Shown: positions 43,172-55,204 of the stretch, in pieces
Layout: every line of letters begins with the position of its first letter
How positions within the stretch are numbered: position 1 is the first letter of the stretch
DNA from: Syngnathus acus
Taxonomy: Eukaryota > Chordata > Actinopteri > Syngnathiformes > Syngnathidae
NCBI RefSeq assembly: GCF_901709675.1
Contig: NC_051105.1
Coordinates: forward strand, 8,364,104 to 8,428,103
DNA: 64,000 nucleotides
Direction: 5' to 3'
Notes under the pieces: generated by a model
The model's input: only the letters and a program-made list of their open reading frames with translations
Told to the model about the DNA's origin: nothing
Database searches by the model: none
Position numbers and translations under genes: made by a program

Positions 43172-43582
43172 ATGGGTGCACCGTGGCTGATCCCAGGCTT
43201 CGTGCTTGTGCTGTGCAGGCTTTCCGTCTCAGACGAAGTTTGCCAGCCCATCTCCATCCCGCTGTGCTCCGGTCTTGCCTACAACATGACCATCATGCCG
43301 AACCTCCTAGGCCATAGTGACCAAGCTGACGCAGCTGCGGACCTGCGCCGCTTCGACCCCTTGTTGCAGGCCCGTTGCTCGGAGGATCTCAAGTTCTTCC
43401 TGTGCAGCCTGTATATTCCCGTGTGCACCGTTTTGGACGAAGCCTTACCCCCGTGCCGGCCCCTGTGTGAGCAGGCACACCGAGGATGCGAAGCCAATAT
43501 AACCGCGATGGGCTTTGAGTGGCCGGAGAAGATTCGCTGTGAGACGTTCCCTGTGGGTGGATTGTGCGTGGGCCATTTTTAG
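43172..43582 (+). CDS. Secreted CRD-only Frizzled-like protein (fzd7 tandem relative), intronless
   Basis: A complete 136-codon frame with good start context (aagtATGG). Residues 1 to about 20 form a signal peptide ([13 protein letters not shown]). From [12 protein letters not shown] to the end is one Frizzled cysteine-rich domain with all ten cysteines (EVC, PLC, ARC, FLC, PVC, PPC, PLC, RGC, IRC, GLC). It shares [23 protein letters not shown] and the NxT glycosylation site ([16 protein letters not shown] in fzd7) with the fzd7 CRD just downstream. It stops four residues after the last cysteine (GLCVGHF), before any linker or membrane segment, so no receptor body remains. An ATTAAA signal lies at 43874-43879. 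Fzd CRDs bind the lipid of Wnt proteins; a secreted CRD could act as a Wnt sink or carrier, as sFRPs do. sFRPs carry a netrin-like domain, absent here. An unfinished duplicate without function is possible, but intact cysteines argue against simple decay. Confidence 0.85.
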   Translation: MGAPWLIPGFVLVLCRLSVSDEVCQPISIPLCSGLAYNMTIMPNLLGHSDQADAAADLRRFDPLLQARCSEDLKFFLCSLYIPVCTVLDEALPPCRPLCEQAHRGCEANITAMGFEWPEKIRCETFPVGGLCVGHF

Positions 43583-44375
43583 CAGGCAGGACATCTTGCT
43601 TCAGACTCTTCTACATCATCATTAAAAAGGGAGGGGGGTGAATTGAAATTGAAGACAGCATCTTGATTTGCTTTGGTCTTTTTTTTGGGAGACATTTTTA
43701 GCTTCTGGTTATGTTAAGTTTCTATTATTGGCAATATTATTTTGAGAACACTATCTTTATCTCCAGTTACAATAATCACTTTGACATTTTTCTCCTTTTT
43801 ATTCACTTCACAGCTGTCAATGTGGACACAGTGTCATTTATGTTAAAAATATCCATGTTTGAAAACCAACACAATTAAAGCTTTTTTTTTTTGCAAAATG
43901 TGGCAGTGTTGTCTATTGTCCCCAATCCAAATTGACCTTTTGGCCTATTTCTTTACAAGTTTGACTTGTTTGGAGGCTCGCTGACAGCGAGGAACTCCTC
44001 TGACTTTTTTGGGGGGCTAAGCGTCACTCCAACTAGATCTCCCACTCTTTACTCTCCCTGCCTCCCGACCTCCTCTCTTCTTCCTTTCCTGTCCCATCCC
44101 CCCAGGCCAACCTTCCCCCACATCCTTTCATCCCAGTCAGGCAAGAAACCCAAATGCAGTGAGGCCAACAAGAACCGCCTACACCACCACCCTCACTTTG
44201 TGGCCAGTGTGTGTGCGAATCGATTGTGTTGTAAATTTGACCCAGTGTTAGTGTTTGTTCCCACATTGATTGTTGCTGGAGGTCTTGCAGCGGCCTGTTG
44301 GGATAATGGTTGCTTGCTTAAAACTTTAGACATTTGAAACACTTAACCACAGTTGCCTGGGGCCTAAAAACATTA
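43583..44375. other. 3' flank of the CRD-only gene
   Basis: The presumed 3'UTR runs to the ATTAAA signal at 43874 and the T-run after it. The rest has no coding signal. I find no remnant of fzd7 membrane segments here. Confidence 0.5.
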
Positions 44376-44377
44376 GG

Positions 44378-44532
<155 letters not shown>

Positions 44533-44639
44533 ACTTTTCCTTTAATATCTGTCACTGTTGAGAAGTTGGCAGGAGTCGCAATTGTGAATATTTCAGTAAA
44601 ATCTCTGGTGTAATTTAATTACTGAAGCATATTATTCTC

Positions 44640-45266
44640 CAACGGGGAGTAAACGGCCAATCAGCGACGAGTCCTGTAGGAAAACAAGTGCCGCGATTGG
44701 CTGAGACGCCGCAGTCGGTTTCCAGGCGCCCCACGGCTCGCTGTAGAGGGGGAGGGGGGGTCTTGTGAATGGAGGGGTGCCTTGAAACCGAGCGCAGTGA
44801 CGAGAACCAGCGAGCCTGCGGACTTCCAACCGCCTGGAGAAGCCGACACTCGGACGAGTCGAGAATAAAAGATGGCAATTTAGGACGTTTTTCTCTCGTG
44901 TTTTTCCACCGAGTCCACGACCAAGCGTTGAACACACCTGGGGAGGTTTGATTCCCGTCGTTTTTCCATTTTCGCACAGCTCTGGATGCGTTTCCCCCCC
45001 TCACACCGGAGAAGTGAGAGTGGGCTGCTTGGAGTCACTTACAAAGACCATCAAGAAGTCATGACACGACAGAGGATCTATTTGGATGAAACTGTTTGAA
45101 ATAAACCTGAATTCGATCGTGGCTGGAACCGCACGAGTTACTCGGATTACCAGCAAGGCGCGAGGACGTTCAATGTAGATTTGCGACGGTTTTTTGGACC
45201 CTTTTTGAGTCGCCCTACTTGGATCAAAGTTTTTCCTTCCTTCCCTCCCCCTCCTCCTCCTCAACT
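44640..45266 (+). promoter_or_regulatory. fzd7: fzd7 promoter and 5'UTR
   Basis: Two CCAAT boxes in opposite orientation (CCAAT at 44657-44661 and ATTGG at 44696-44700) precede a TATA-like GAATAAAA at 44863-44870. The sequence then becomes GC-rich up to the start codon. Transcription probably begins near 44890-44900, giving a 5'UTR of about 370 bases that contains several short upstream ATGs. The stretch 45011-45040 (GAGAGTGGGCTGCTTGGAGT) is repeated almost unchanged upstream of the CRD-only gene at 43030-43058. Confidence 0.6.
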
Positions 45267-46967
45267 ATGGCGGCGGCCAGGTCCACCAGTGGCTCCGCGC
45301 TTGTGCGGATCATGTGGCTGCTGTGCGCCTTGTCCTTCGCACCAGCGTGTGCTCAACACTACAACAGCGAGAGCGGAATATCCATCCCGGAGCATGGATT
45401 TTGCCAGCCCATCTCCATACCTCTGTGCACCGACATCGCCTACAACCAGACCATCATGCCGAACCTCCTGGGCCACACCAACCAAGAAGACGCCGGGCTG
45501 GAGGTGCACCAGTTTTACCCGCTCGTGAAGGTCCAATGCTCAGCCGATTTAAAATTCTTCCTGTGCTCCATGTATGCTCCCGTGTGCACGGTTCTGGAGC
45601 AAGCCATCCCCCCTTGTCGCTCTCTGTGCGAGCGCGCACGTCAGGGTTGTGAAGCCCTCATGAACAAATTCGGTTTCCAGTGGCCCGAGAGACTTCGATG
45701 CGAGGCGTTCCCGGTCCACGGTGCCGGCGAGATCTGCGTGGGTCAGAACACGTCGGAGCCCAGCAGCCCGGGCTCCTCGTCTTCTCCGTACGCACCCGAG
45801 CTGGTGACCCTCCCCCCCAGCTTGGGCCGACCCAAGCCGCCGCCGCACAACCAGTACCCGGAGTTCTCCTGCCCGCTGCAGCTGGATGTTCCGTCCTACT
45901 TGGGCTACAAATTCATGGGGGTCAAAGACTGCGGGGCACCCTGTGAACCCACCAAGCCCACCGGGATCATGTACTTCCGGGAGGATGAGGTGAAATTTGG
46001 ACGGCTCTGGGTGGGCATCTGGTCCATCTTGTGCTGCGTGAGCACTCTGTTCACGGTGCTCACCTATCTGGTGGACATGAGGCGCTTCCGCTACCCCGAG
46101 CGGCCCATCATCTTCCTGTCCGGCTGTTACTTCATGGTGGCCGTGGCCTACGCTGCGGGCTTCTTCCTGGAGGACAAAGTGGTGTGCGTGGATAAATTCA
46201 AAGAGGACGGCTACAGAACGGTGGCCCAGGGGACCAAGAAGGAGGGTTGCACCATCCTCTTCATGGTCTTGTACTTTTTTGGGATGGCCAGCTCCATCTG
46301 GTGGGTCATCCTGTCGCTCACGTGGTTCCTTTCGGCCGGCATGAAATGGGGTCACGAGGCCATCGAAGCCAACTCGCAATACTTCCATCTGGCCGCGTGG
46401 GCCGTGCCCGCCATCAAGACCATCACCATCCTCGCCATGGGCCAGGTGGACGGCGACGTGCTGACCGGCGTGTGTTTCGTGGGCATCTTCAACGTGGACG
46501 CCCTCCGGGGCTTCGTCCTGGCCCCGCTTTTCGTCTACCTGTTCATCGGCACCTCCTTCCTGCTGGCCGGCTTCGTGTCGCTCTTCCGGATCCGCACCAT
46601 CATGAAGCACGACGGCACCAAGACGGAGAAGCTGGAGAAGCTGATGGTGCGCATCGGCGTGTTCAGCGTGCTCTACACTGTCCCGGCCACCATCGTCATC
46701 GCCTGCTACTTCTACGAGCAGGCCTTCCGGGAGCACTGGGAGCGCACCTGGCACATGCAGACGTGCAAGCGTTTCGCCGTGCCCTGCCCCGTGCACAACT
46801 TTGCCCCCATGACGCCCGACTTCACCGTGTTCATGATCAAGTACCTGATGACCATGATCGTCGGGATCACTTCGGGCTTCTGGGTCTGGTCCGGCAAGAC
46901 CTTGCAGTCGTGGAGAAGGTTCTACAAGCGCCTTAGCAACGGTACCCACGGGGAGACCACGGTGTGA
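45267..46967 (+). CDS. fzd7: Frizzled-7 Wnt receptor, single exon
   Basis: The intronless frame encodes 566 residues. The start is the ATG at 45267 (caactATGG); the open frame extends upstream without another ATG. Order: signal peptide (about 1-30, ending [10 protein letters not shown]), CRD with ten cysteines (QPISIPLC ... GEICVGQN), Pro/Ser linker, seven membrane segments starting at [20 protein letters not shown], the KTLQSW Dishevelled-binding motif (544-549) and a terminal ETTV PDZ ligand. Length and motifs match FZD7 of other vertebrates; fzd1 and fzd2 are the closest alternatives, but the short N-terminal region and als2 neighbourhood favour fzd7. It acts at the plasma membrane in beta-catenin and planar-polarity Wnt signalling. 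The coding region is strongly GC-rich at third positions, unlike its AT-rich flanks. Teleost a/b copy not determined. Confidence 0.96.
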   Translation: MAAARSTSGSALVRIMWLLCALSFAPACAQHYNSESGISIPEHGFCQPISIPLCTDIAYNQTIMPNLLGHTNQEDAGLEVHQFYPLVKVQCSADLKFFLCSMYAPVCTVLEQAIPPCRSLCERARQGCEALMNKFGFQWPERLRCEAFPVHGAGEICVGQNTSEPSSPGSSSSPYAPELVTLPPSLGRPKPPPHNQYPEFSCPLQLDVPSYLGYKFMGVKDCGAPCEPTKPTGIMYFREDEVKFGRLWVGIWSILCCVSTLFTVLTYLVDMRRFRYPERPIIFLSGCYFMVAVAYAAGFFLEDKVVCVDKFKEDGYRTVAQGTKKEGCTILFMVLYFFGMASSIWWVILSLTWFLSAGMKWGHEAIEANSQYFHLAAWAVPAIKTITILAMGQVDGDVLTGVCFVGIFNVDALRGFVLAPLFVYLFIGTSFLLAGFVSLFRIRTIMKHDGTKTEKLEKLMVRIGVFSVLYTVPATIVIACYFYEQAFREHWERTWHMQTCKRFAVPCPVHNFAPMTPDFTVFMIKYLMTMIVGITSGFWVWSGKTLQSWRRFYKRLSNGTHGETTV

Positions 46968-49060
46968 AGTGTAGCAAGGTACAAAAATAGAGAAATGAGG
47001 TCTGATAGCTTTCAATTTTATACCATTTTGGTCATATTTTTCTATTTGTGACAAGTTCGCAAAGCCCTCAGACAGAACTTTTCTCTTCTCTATATATTCG
47101 ATATTAAATGGAAGAATCTGCAGTTTTCTTTTAAACAATCCCAGAACTCTTTTAATGTTTTTTTTGTTTTTTTTGTACTTTTGGATTTTAAACACATAAG
47201 CTCGCTGTCATTAATACCGGACTTGAAGTTATCCCTAGTTACTCACACTACATCCTTATTGTTTTTTTTTGCTTCCATGTTGAATGTATGTCGCGTGTCC
47301 GCTCTCGTGGTGGCCAAACATGATCGAATGAGGAAAAAAAAAAAAAAAAAAAAAAGTGCCAAGTGCAGCCAAATGGTCCAAGGACTCTGAATGCATTCTG
47401 TAGGCTTCCCTGCATTGGACATTTTAAGTTACTCTGCTTGTAGAAAGAAATGCTTTAAGTTGTATGTTAGATTTAAAAAGAATTTAGCAGCAGCTGCTCA
47501 CGTTGCTGCCAAATGGCTACGCACAACTCTCAGTGAAAACGTTTGCCTTTTTTTCCTTTGTCTCTCGCATTGAATGTTCACTCCGAAAGATGAATGAAGT
47601 TACTCGTTTGTGTTAGTTTGCACAAGGTTTTGCAAAGTGTTAAACTGAAAAGTGACTGTTACACTTCAAAAGGCTTGTTCGGCGTCATCTTGGTGACTCA
47701 AGCCCTGATTTCTTTTGACCCTTGACCTCTGTTTATCTGTTACTCAACTGGTCAGTTTGAGTCCTTCTCACCACTCTCGAGCTGTTTCTACATTATAAAC
47801 CTCTTAACTAGTTGATGTTTTTGTGTCCCGTTTCATTATGAACTCATCGGTACCATGAAATGGGCGGATTTCCCTTTTAAGATGTTTGGAGACCACACAC
47901 ACACAAACATGGGCCTCAGCTTCGTCTGTGTGTGTGGTCCCGACATTGGTGGACCCCTGATCAGAAAGACTGTAATAGGTTTCTTCTGCGGGGGTGGAAA
48001 TGGTGCTTGAGAAATTTTGAATGTTTATACTTGCTTAGATAAAAACCATTGTTCACACTTTAAGCCTGCCATTTTTTATTTTTGTTACATTTAGACGTGT
48101 TGAAATGGATTTGTGTGTGGGGAGGGAGGATTTTTTTTTCTTTAAAAATTGTTCCACACCAGACTGAACTTTTCCATAAAGAACGGCATGTATTTTATGT
48201 TCCATGAGTGTGTGCCACACGGAAGCCATGTTTCTGTTCATGTGTGCCTGATTCTAAATGACCGAAAAGCACAGACGAGCTAAAAAAAAAAAAAAAGGCT
48301 CACGGGGGGTTTTTGAGTGTTGACTAGTTGTCGACTAGTATGCGCGTACTTCTATTTGCATGACCTCGAAATGTTTACCAGTTCATAATGTTTTACTAAT
48401 GGACAAGAACCAAGTGTCTTATAAATCAACGCGTGTTTTACAGGCGAGTACTGCTCAAACATGTAATCAGAGTAGTTTTTAAAAAATAATATTGTATATT
48501 GGGGACAGTAGACTTTCAGGTATGCATTGAAAATAATTCAATCCTGACTACCAGCCTTTTGGACCACAACTTCAAACAACAAGTCAGTGGAGGAACAATC
48601 TGGTCGGTGCACCATCATTTTTTTGGGGGAGGGCGGAGGTCATGTTGCACATTTTTCTACATGTAAATAACGCAAAGATAGAGTTTAACATGGAAGTTGA
48701 ATGACTCACAACTATATTGCCAACACACTAGAATGCATACAAGTAGAACACAATGTACATTCTCATTTTGATAGCAACATCTTAGTTCATGTTAAAGAAA
48801 TCCCCATGTGAATGTGTAAGGAGGCTGCGTGAGTGACGCAATGTTGTTTTTGTATCATTTCAGATTTATGCATGTGTGTGTGCGCGTGCGTGTGACATTG
48901 GAACGTTATGCAAATTAGTCATTGCACACGCCCAACTTCGTGTATTGTATTTATGGGGGTGCTCATCTCTTTTTCTTTTTCCTCACTTTTTTTTTTACTT
49001 GTTCTCAAAGTCTGTTGTGTCTGTACAGTCTGAATAAAAGTGATAAGGTTTGTAACTTGT
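46968..49060 (+). other. fzd7: fzd7 3'UTR
   Basis: About 2 kb of AT-rich DNA without coding frames, ending at a consensus AATAAA (49033-49038) followed by a GT-rich element. The A-run at 47335-47355 and T-runs are low complexity. Confidence 0.55.
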
Positions 49061-50478
49061 GGTGTGGCCTTTGTGGTTTTGTACAGGAATTTGGCATATT
49101 ACTCACACTTCACCTGCTCCATATCAGGTTGCGCTGAAGATGTTTTGTCAATAAGCGGAGACGTTTCTTTACAGCAGACATTTTGGCCTCTCCTGGCATC
49201 TCAAGCAAAACAGTCCTGTCTGAGACACATGACCTATGAGATAGCAGCAGTGACACAGAGGCTACATTGTCAACCAGCTTAACAAAAAAATGTCGCCAGA
49301 CTGTGAACAATGCATATCTTTAAAGTGTCATGTTACTGCTGCTCCAACTGACAAATACTGTATAAAAGTCAACACACCCCTCTCTGAATGGCAAGTTTTT
49401 TTGTAATATGAAAAAGACATGAAGGGGCAGCATCAAATTTGTATTAAAAGAAAACATTCAGTTGTTTTTACCGGTGAGATTTTACAAAATGATGTAATCA
49501 TGACTGACAAATAAATTCATTCATTCATGATCACGTCAACAAAAGTGCATTTGTGAAAGAGTCGATACAGGAAATTTGCCCTCAGGGGTGGCAATAAACT
49601 TTCTGTTAAGTAGGTCCATTAAAAACAGAAATTGCATTTTTTATTAGTATAATGGTATATGATAGCAATACAGTATAAGGTAAAATATGTTTAAAAACTC
49701 AGATGTGTTTATAAACTCTGAGTAATAACCCCCCCCAACTCGCTTGACAGACCAGACCCCACCTTTTGAAAGCGTCCTTGCACAGATATGAAGAACGGGT
49801 GGATGGCGCCCCCAAGTGGACAGAAAACACAGCTCAATGGGAGCTTGTGAAAAATTGATGTTAGTATCAATCTTATTTGTATGATTGACATTGTATAATT
49901 GCCCTTGCTAATTTTATTATATTTTATTACATTTTATTTAGTTTATTTAGTTGTTATTCATCACGCTTATTTGGATAAAGTTGAGGAAAGTACAGACATT
50001 TGTTTTCAAATGTAGGCAGTAAAAGTAAAACGTCATCAGAAAAATACTTAAATCAAATTCAGACGTCTGAAAAATCAACCCAAGACATTAAACATTTCAA
50101 ATTAGGTACTTGAGCAACAGCACTAAAAAAAAGATAAGTAAACTCCAAATTTCCAAAGCAACAAATTTGAATAAAACATTAAGTTGGCTAGTTCAACAAA
50201 ATATTTAAAGTTTTACTAATGTGAAAATTGACTTTCCTGCATTTTAAACAAAGAAATAAATTGCCCCTTGTATTGTCCCAATTTAAAATTATAAATAAAA
50301 ATAACTAACCAAACATTTTAAGGACAAATAACTTGCTTGCACATTAACATTGTTGCCATAAATGTCAATAGTTTACATTTTAAAGGTGTTCCAACTTAGG
50401 TGACTGTGTTAGCAAAAAAAACCCCCACAAGTTGTAGTTTTTTTTTTCAACGTAGGATTCATTTTCAAAAGAGCTGTT
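49061..50478. other. Intergenic, between fzd7 and the olfactory receptor cluster
   Basis: AT-rich unique DNA with no recognised gene or transposon. Confidence 0.45.
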
Positions 50479-51426
50479 TTAATGAGATTCTTGCAAGAAA
50501 AACACTTTTTTGCGCCACAGAAATTTTTTACACGCCTGTCTTATCTTAGGAAGGTTCAACCCGTACATAAAGGGTGTTATCATTGGCTGGCAAATAAGCA
50601 GATACACAGAAAAAAATATCCGCACACTGTCAGGTAAATCAACCGCAGTGATCCTGGCCTCCAGAAAAATGAAGGCGCAGCCGACAAACAGGTTTGACAC
50701 GGAAACAATCTGAGGCGTGCAGGTAGTGATGGCTTTCTGCCTATTCTCTCTAGACGTATCCAAACAAACCATCAGGATCTTTCCATATGACACCATAATG
50801 AGCCCGAAAGGAAAAACACTGGTCAGGAAGCCAAAAAGGTCTACTACGCTGTTGACTTTTGATATTGTACATATGAGTTTAGCTATTAATTCATAGTTAC
50901 AAAACAAGTGGTCAATAACATTGCTGCAAAATTTCAAATTGACTACAAAGAGATAGGATAGCAGGGAAGTGGCATAGGAATACACCCAGATAAGCGTCAC
51001 GATGATGGCCACTGTCCCCGTGCTCATGATGGCGTTGTAGTGTAAAGGCCTGCAAATGGAAACGTATCGATCATAAGCCATGGCTGCCAAACTGCAAAAC
51101 TCAACAGAGGCAGAAGAGTAGAAAGAAATCATCTGTACAAAGCACCAGGAAACTGGCACCTCGTGCGCATCTGAGAACATCTGTGAAAGCATGAGAGGAT
51201 ACAGAGACGTGCTGCCATTTATCTCGTTCACCATTAAGTTACAAAGTAACATGTACATTGGCTCGTGCAGACTCCTGTCCACAAAGATGACCATGATGAC
51301 TAAAGTGTTGGCCACCCATATTGAACTGTACCACAGCAGCAATATGAAGAAATACAAATACTTCAACTGCCCCATGTTACTGTAAGCTCCCAGCACGAAG
51401 GAAACAATCTCACTTGAGTTCTCCAT
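50479..51426 (-). CDS. Odorant receptor, intronless, 315 residues
   Basis: A full-length teleost olfactory receptor: N-terminal glycosylation site (MENSSE), seven membrane segments, LHEPMY after TM1, MAYDRYVSICRPLHY at the end of TM3, KAITTCTPQI before TM6, and PFMYGLNLPKIR at TM7. The usual NPxxY proline context is changed to TPFMY. It couples to a G protein in olfactory neuron cilia. It is on the opposite strand to the others in the cluster and clearly diverged from them. A TATAAATA sits at 51458-51451, unusually close to the ATG, so it may not be the functional promoter. The ATG at 51426 is the only sensible start. Confidence 0.93.
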   Translation of the reverse strand: MENSSEIVSFVLGAYSNMGQLKYLYFFILLLWYSSIWVANTLVIMVIFVDRSLHEPMYMLLCNLMVNEINGSTSLYPLMLSQMFSDAHEVPVSWCFVQMISFYSSASVEFCSLAAMAYDRYVSICRPLHYNAIMSTGTVAIIVTLIWVYSYATSLLSYLFVVNLKFCSNVIDHLFCNYELIAKLICTISKVNSVVDLFGFLTSVFPFGLIMVSYGKILMVCLDTSRENRQKAITTCTPQIVSVSNLFVGCAFIFLEARITAVDLPDSVRIFFSVYLLICQPMITPFMYGLNLPKIRQACKKFLWRKKVFFLQESH

Positions 51427-51849
51427 TTCTTAAAATAGTCGTTCGGATGTTATTTATAGTTCAAGCACACAAATCAAGAAGCATTCAGTGCTAAAAATGA
51501 TTGCCAGCTGGCCCTCGATGAAATCCAAAAACAAGGAATGAAAAATATATTGAAGGCAGACTGATGTTCCATGGTTATTGTTTGATATAATCTATCAGAC
51601 CTGCTTGGAGTCATTGCGTTGTTTTGTCCCTTCTCGCCACAGATGTGTCAATGTAGACGATGCTATGAAAGCAAGAACATCATCAGTCGTATCATTATTG
51701 GAATTGACGAGTGTGGCATGTGTCGAGCGCCCGGCGGCTCCCGCATCCCTCCCCTCGACCAGCCTGATCACGGTCACACATGAACTTTTATATGTGAGGT
51801 AAAGTAGGATGGGCATATACTCAGTTTCGCCTATTGCAAAAAAAATACA

Positions 51850-52065
51850 TATTAAAGGGGAAGTCAAGTCAGAAATGAACGTCACAATAATTTGTTCTAT
51901 ACAGCCCCACGAGTCTGAATACTGTACTCGGATTAATATTGTTTTGATTGAATATGAATTAAGCAGCAAAATCCACTTGTTTTTACCTATCTTGAGTAGG
52001 GGGACTGAAAATGACATCACAGTGCCTACGGGCAGCTTGCGAGTCATGTGACCAATCCAAAACAA
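51850..52065. repeat. Dispersed fish interspersed repeat (SINE-like)
   Basis: Contains 'aaaggggaagtcaa', 'attaagcagcaaaatcc', 'gactgaaaatgacatcacagt' in the order found in a widespread teleost repeat. It is truncated and diverged. Family name not determined. Confidence 0.55.
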
Positions 52066-52299
52066 CAAGAAATAAATAACCATATCAATATGGTCAGTGA
52101 TGCAATTTATTAATAAATGGGAATACTTTAACACAACTATATGCAAACAGATACATTGAGGGAGGAAAGATCCTGATATTGATTTATTGGTATATGATTG
52201 AAGTGGGCATAGGTAGAAATGTGTACATGAATTGTGGTGACAATTGGTCGTAGTTTTGTGACAGGAAGCTACGTTGAGGTTTTTCACGAGAGTGAACCT

Positions 52300-52490
52300 C
52301 TACGGCAGTTGGATCATCAACTGATGGCCTGTGGGCCAAATCCGGACCACTGAACAGTCCAAACCGGCCTGTGACTAGATTCAAATAATAATATTATGCT
52401 AAAATTTGATTCCTATTGAACTTTTATTTGAGAGTTTGACCCCCCAAAATTTTGGCCCTCTGACAAATAGAGTTTGTGAGCCTTGCTCTA
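52300..52490. repeat. Degenerate hAT-like repeat
   Basis: Fragments such as 'tgtgggccaaatccggacc' and 'gagtttgacccccca' resemble the dispersed hAT-type repeats seen elsewhere in the window. Ends and target duplication are not preserved. Confidence 0.35.
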
Positions 52491-52676
52491 TGGGGAGGAA
52501 AAAAAATCCTAATTCTGTGGCTCCACCACAATTGAAAAAAACTGCCCAAATAATTATAATTGATTCAAATGATTTTGGTTTTATGTTTTTTCATTGGAAT
52601 AATTGATCACAGGTTACTAAGGGCTACTACGCTCAAGTGTTGGTAGGATCAGGCAGCTTGTTATATTCTAAGGAAA

Positions 52677-53589
52677 TTACCGTAATTTTCGGACTATAAA
52701 TCGCGTTTTTTTTCATAGTTTGGGTGGGGGGGCGACTTATACTCAGGAGCGACTTATATATGTTCTTTTCACAAATTTTTACTTGATCATTAACACATCA
52801 CTTACTTACAAGTATAGTTGACCACTTCACATGTTATCTTTAGTATAGTTGATCACTTCACATGCTTTGATATCTTTATCTTGAACATATTCAAAACATG
52901 AAAAATAGAGAGAAAAAATCAAATAAAGTAATTAACACTTTAAAGCGCCATATCCTCTGGACATGTCCTCTGTCACCAGGATGACATAAAGGACGAGAAA
53001 TTTGATCGATGGATTTAATGATTTGGAGTGACACAAATGGTTTGATAATATTGTTGTCAAGTCAAGTCAAGTCAAGTTTATTTGTATAGACCTAAATCAC
53101 AAGCAGTCTCAAAGGGCTTCACATAGACAAAAATTGACAATTATTCTCAAATAATCACATTGTTTATGTGATAGTTATTTAAAATATAGTTTATATATCG
53201 TTGTATGGGCCTGTGGAATAATTTGAACTGCGGCGCGGCACACGGCATTGTTGACAAAGGACGATCGATGGATTTAATGAATTGGAGTGACACAGATGGT
53301 TTTATGAACGTGTTATTTATGTAATAGTTTTTTTTAAATAACTGAATGTTACGTCAGGCCCGTTCTCAGCTCCTCGTTTGTGTTTGTCACGTTAGCATAC
53401 CGTATCATTTAGCCTGTTGTTGCTCGTTCATGTCTGTTCTTGGTGTTGGATTTTGTCGAATAAATTGCCCCCCAAAATGCGACTTATACTCCGGAGCGAC
53501 TTATATATGTTTTTTTTCACTTTTTTGGGCATTTTATGGCTGGTGCGACTTATACTCCGGAGCGACTTATAGTCCGAAAATTACGGTAA
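52677..53589. mobile_element. TIR-bounded non-autonomous element with internal repeats
   Basis: A 913-bp interval begins TTACCGTAATTTTCGGAC and ends with its inverse GTCCGAAAATTACGGTAA; the inverted repeat extends at least 22 bases. Subterminal copies of GCGACTTATACTC(C)GGAGCG occur at both ends. The interior holds two copies of 'gatcgatggatttaatg' about 263 bp apart and a CAAGT repeat stretch. No coding frame for a transposase. A target duplication is not obvious. Confidence 0.7.
53056..53135 (+). repeat. CAAGT pentamers plus common fish repeat tail
   Basis: Four CAAGT units run into 'ttatttgtatagacctaaatcacaagcagtctcaaagggcttcaca', a dispersed teleost repeat, inserted inside the TIR element. 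Confidence 0.6.
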
Positions 53590-55200
53590 GCCAATATAAA
53601 AAGAAAAATTGGCTAACTGCTGCTCTGCCAAAAACATAAATACAAATTTAAGGTAAAAATAAGTGATTCTTATGCTTTAAAATTTCTCAAGGAACTACAG
53701 TTGCCATAGAAATAAAGTATTGTAAAGTAAGTAAATAAAATAAAGTAAATAAAGTAAAATAAATCAATAAAGTAAGACAAAGTATTATATACTTAAAAAA
53801 TAACAGCCAATTCAAGGGACCTGTTTGTTTGGTATTGTGTTTATTTGTCAGGCAAAACCTTTAATGAGTGTTATTTTTGTCTAAATGATGAGCAAAACAA
53901 GACCAGAGCTGACAAACATGTTTTCCCCAGTATTGATTAGACAGACTATTAGCTGATGTAATTCCCATTTGTTATGATGCCATGACATACATAATAGCAA
54001 CAAACACAGTGTAAATATGATGATTAAACCTCAGGGTCATGCGTCCACTATCCCCAGGACATCAATCTACTGCCAGTGCATGGCGCTGGGACTAAACATT
54101 CCCTAGTGGAGTCAAGACACAAACATGTGTCCATTGTCACCGTGACAATATCAGAAAAACAGGACAATGGCCGCCCCCCTCTGAAAGTATTGTTTTTACA
54201 AAAGACTAAAAGCATTAGTATTTGTAGCAGAACGCCACGATTTTAGGTGGACAAAAGCACACTATTATAAGTATAAAACAGACTAAATTGTCAATTTCGG
54301 ATTCACAGACATAATCTGTATTCAAAAACAAATCCTGCGACGCGTTCGGCCACCGCCTGATTGCTAATGTAGTCGTTAGCGGGCAGTCAAGCTAGCAGCC
54401 ACCAAGGTTGTTCATAGGCTACTATAGAACAACAGCAAAGGGTCAACAAAATATAAGGGAAACATGTAACATGACTTTTATTTTAAAGTTGGCCTTTGGA
54501 TGCAATTGGTTTGGCGGCGGTATTAGCTTCAAAGTGAGGCTGGCCTGACCCATTCTTAGAGTACAAAAAGCATGGTGACAGGAGGTTCAAACAGGAGCGC
54601 AATATTCCATTTCCAGCCCTCATGCACACTGGCTTATGTACATCCCTCCTTGTTCTGTTAGAAATGTATATTTCTCAAACCCTAACACTTTCTTTTTAAA
54701 TACTGCTAACAGCTCATGTCTGTACAAACAGCAAAATATCTAAGCTTGCTGACGACATTAGCATTTAATGATCACATGGTGGACCTTTACTTAGCTATGA
54801 TTAGGTTAACAAGCAGTTTATCAAACTAGTAATCTCAGATTTGTTTTTATATCGGGTGATATTACCCTACGACAGAGCGGACATGTCAAATTTGACACCG
54901 TCCGACAACGCACGATAAAAATTCTCCAACTCAAGTGTCAATATTTATGTGACTATCCACTGTTCCAAGCTCCATTGAGGAAATACAAAATTGTTGGTCA
55001 TAATATCACTGTAAACATCAGAAGCTTTTTTTTAAAGGTCACTCCATTATGACAGCAATTTCAGGGACAGTGTGAAACACTGGACACCATTTTTGGACTT
55101 AAATAGTAATAAATATTGGAATCACACTTATTTTTAATAGAGCATTAAACAACTGTTTCATAAACAAGAATCTTTCAAATTCCCTGGCGACGTGGTACGC
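53590..55200. other. Intergenic DNA between odorant receptors
   Basis: AT-rich unique DNA. No pseudogene recognised. Confidence 0.4.
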
Positions 55201-55204
55201 TGCT

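Noticed and set aside
43966-44337. 123-codon open frame downstream of the CRD-only gene, tested as a continuation of a receptor
   Set aside because: No hydrophobic segments, no Frizzled motifs and no splice donor in the CRD-only frame that would reach it.
45219-45266. Upstream extension of the fzd7 frame
   Set aside because: It begins at TTG, not ATG, and the signal peptide makes sense only from the ATG at 45267.
45549-47195. A 548-codon open frame antisense to fzd7
   Set aside because: It mirrors the GC-rich third positions of fzd7, is His/Asp/Gly-rich low-quality sequence, and has no signal for a gene. Long antisense frames are expected opposite such coding regions.
51595-52287. 230-codon minus-strand open frame beside the first receptor
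   Set aside because: No receptor motifs; it overlaps a dispersed repeat and lacks any recognisable domain.
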